From Chionoecetes opilio (lineage: Eukaryota; Arthropoda; Malacostraca; Decapoda; Majidae): a stretch of 64,000 nucleotides of DNA. A program made the translations under genes and the position numbers. The notes beneath the pieces are model-generated. The model was given only the letters and a program-made list of their open reading frames with translations, did not search any database and was not told the DNA's origin. Positions 62,090 through 64,000 of this stretch are shown here, in pieces. The stretch is from positions 82,501 to 146,500 of the forward strand of contig JACEEZ010007196.1 in the NCBI GenBank assembly GCA_016584305.1, written 5' to 3'. Each line of letters begins with the position of its first letter. The first letter of the stretch is position 1.

Positions 62090-62425
62090 GGGCTACTTAA
62101 AGGGGGCTACTTCCTGTCTGCACGACCTAGGACTTCCAACACGGTTCTGGCAACTTTTGGCATTCTGCAGGCACAGTGATGACGTATTTAAAGACTTTGA
62201 GCTGTCAAAACCAGAAACTGCCTCTAGGCGTTGTGGGCACGAAATATACATAAAAAATCAAAAATTGAGTATATATATTTTTTTCGACTCAAGAACGAAC
62301 GGGCAAGTATAAAAAATTTAGGCCATTTTAAATGCCACCGCTCGTGAGATTTTGTTTGGGGGTGAGACCCGAGGGCGAACGATGGCATCTGACCATGCCA
62401 CCACACGGCTCCGCGACAGACAAGG
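62090..62425. repeat. Dispersed/tandem repeat R, copy 2
   Basis: Second copy of 60600-60990, about 1.49 kb downstream, with homopolymer-type changes. Confidence 0.85.
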
Positions 62426-62494
62426 TATTTTCCCCTCATCCTTTTTCCCTTACCCTTTTATTCTTCCCTTCTTCCTCTACTAATTCCTCCTCCT

Positions 62495-62588
62495 TCATCA
62501 CCACTACTACTACTACTACACAAACTACTACTTACTACTTACTACTACTACTACTCCACTACTATTTACTGCTGCTACTACTACTATA
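62495..62588. repeat. (CTA)n trinucleotide repeat
   Basis: Imperfect actactact repeats with tt and gctg interruptions. Confidence 0.93.
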
Positions 62589-62640
62589 GCCGTGCTTTGC
62601 GTCCAAGCATCGTCTTGGTACGAAGACCGTTTTTTTCTCG

Positions 62641-63520
62641 CAATTAGAGAGAACGCATTTCCGAAATGCCAGTGGTCGCGGGTATTTTTAACTCACAATT
62701 TTGGTGAAAATTGTAAACTTTGAAAGAAAAATATGGTTATTCACGTATTAAAACACACAAGTATAATATTAAAACGATTTTCTTCTATATGTATATTGTA
62801 TAGAAGCCTGATTCTGTAAAACATTGTATATAACCAAAAACCAAGTAGGTTATAGTTGAGGAGGCGAGGTAAAGCTACTCTATGAATTATATAGTCAATA
62901 ACGAATATTTAGAAGTTATCTATACCTAGGAGTCATATTTTCCTGTTATTTTTTGTGTACAATAGATAGAAAGCCTAGGAAATGGCAAGAAATCGACCGT
63001 GAAGTGGCAATGTTTTGATTCAATCTCCCCCCCCCACAATCCCCCCCGCCCACCACCCCCCCGCCGCGGCACCCTCGCCTCCACCCAAATTTTAACTACT
63101 TTGTCGCAGAACAAGCCGTTTTCGGCCATTCTTTATTCTCGTTTTTCCAAGGCATTGCTTATTTATTTTAACAAGCGTTTCCAGACGCCAGCAAATTTCT
63201 GTTTAGAAAAAGGGGGTGAACATCACCCAAATTTTACAGCCACAATATACATGTAAAAAAATATATTAAGCTTTGCTACTCGAGCGAGTAATTGCATTAA
63301 ATTGCTATTATAGAAACGTTCCACCGTAATGAATGCATCCATTAAATTTGTAAACAACGGAAAAAAATATTTTTTTGGTATTCAATGGGGTTTTTCATCA
63401 ATGTTTATCGCGAAATTAATTTATAAAAAATTAGTCCCCGGAGCCAAAACACATAGACCAACCTTTTTTTAAAACGCCAGCGACCCCTGGATTTCTCGAG
63501 TTTTTAGTTCTCTCTAATTG
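62641..63520. mobile_element. MITE, copy B (about 0.88 kb)
   Basis: Same element and orientation as 13829-14700. Its outer ends are better kept here: caattagagagaac at 62641 and gttctctctaattg ending at 63520 are perfect inverses. Further in, ccgaaatgccagtggtcgcg and ttttaactca recur. No transposase. Superfamily unknown. Confidence 0.88.
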
Positions 63521-63710
63521 AAAACGGATTGGTTTCTGCGACAAAAAAACAACAAGCTTGGTAGGGGCCCGAAATAATAATCAGTCCCAAAACATTGCAA
63601 ACAATTCACAAAGCAGTTAAAACATTTCAGCAAAAATGTTTTTGGAGTGGTTTTTTGAATCCAAGGGCGGTGCTGGGACGATTAAAAAAAAACGGCCCCT
63701 TTTCGCTGCC

Positions 63711-64000
63711 ATAAGAACATAAGAAAATAAGGAAGCTACAAAAAAGGCCACGAGGCCCCACACGTGGTAGGAAAGGGGGCAGAATAGAACAAAAACCCCT
63801 TTAAAAAAAGGAGAAAAAAAAAAGAACAGGAGGGGGGAAAGGGGAGGAGGAGGAAAAGGGGGGTTTTGGGGGGATGATAAATTTGTTTAAAAACCAGCTG
63901 GGGCGGGGTGGAAGCCCTTTTTGATTGGCTGAAACTTTTTGAGAAAAACTATGTGATTCCGGCGAGGCGTGACGGATTGTACTGCTCAGCCAATCAGCTT
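63711..64000. repeat. Partial interspersed repeats at the window edge
   Basis: cataagaacataagaaaata with aggaagctac and cgaggcc...cacgtgg at 63711-63770 is a motif I associate with decapod interspersed repeats (memory, not searched). 63875-64000 resembles 61640-61765 (agctgg, gattggctgaaa, tcagccaatc). Both run into the window end and are noisy. Confidence 0.55.

Overview
This is eukaryotic genomic DNA, most likely from an arthropod and probably a decapod crustacean. The grounds are interstitial TTAGG-type (AACCT) arrays, very long TA, CA and CT microsatellites, several tRNA-derived SINE families, many nested DNA transposons, and no dense run of long ORFs. The crustacean assignment is inference. 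There is no operon and no bacterial or phage gene set. Almost every long ORF is a low-complexity artefact or a fragment of a decayed transposon. The only host-like coding sequences are a C2H2 zinc-finger array, present twice, and one exon of a THAP-domain protein.

Layout. 1-706 is a foldback repeat full of CACGAT/ATCGTG. 905-7931 is a mariner-type foldback element between two (TA)n arrays. It was split by a 6.1 kb hAT element (1484-7597) with perfect 15 bp ends and a perfect 8 bp target-site duplication; the hAT transposase is broken. 9835-11916 is a second, 5'-truncated hAT element of the ZBED5/SCAND3 type. 11933-12551 is a decayed gag/protease piece of an LTR retroelement. 13092-13243 is a THAP exon with one frameshift. 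A cluster of hairpins, a 33 bp minisatellite and an 870 bp MITE follow; the MITE recurs at 62641-63520.

15473-49443 is the largest structure. An 11.1 kb unit occurs twice in direct orientation (17297-28358 and 28978-40065). Each copy is bounded by inverted ends of one terminal-inverted-repeat element, called 'E' here (E1 15473-17296, palindromic E2 28359-28977, E3 40066-49443). Each unit holds a 12-finger C2H2 array, several MITEs, a SINE, a 2.5 kb pogo/Tigger-like element and two large foldbacks centred on AACCT arrays. An N lies in E2 at the join, so false haplotype duplication in the assembly is a live alternative to a real duplication.

52551-56099 is a 3.5 kb element with hAT-style ends and a perfect 8 bp target-site duplication. 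It does not carry a visible hAT transposase. Instead its minus strand holds a decayed PIN/XPG-nuclease-like protein with a Cys-rich tail. This is the best candidate for an under-described mobile system. 56330-57419 is 1.1 kb of CT repeats, 59483-59944 is a CpG-rich island of ACGT words, and the right end holds duplicated repeats.

Quality. About 40.2-50.8 kb, and parts of 59-64 kb, look like poorly polished long-read consensus: bases are replaced by neighbouring homopolymers when compared with cleaner copies elsewhere in the window. Frameshifts, especially there, should not be read as biology without checking.
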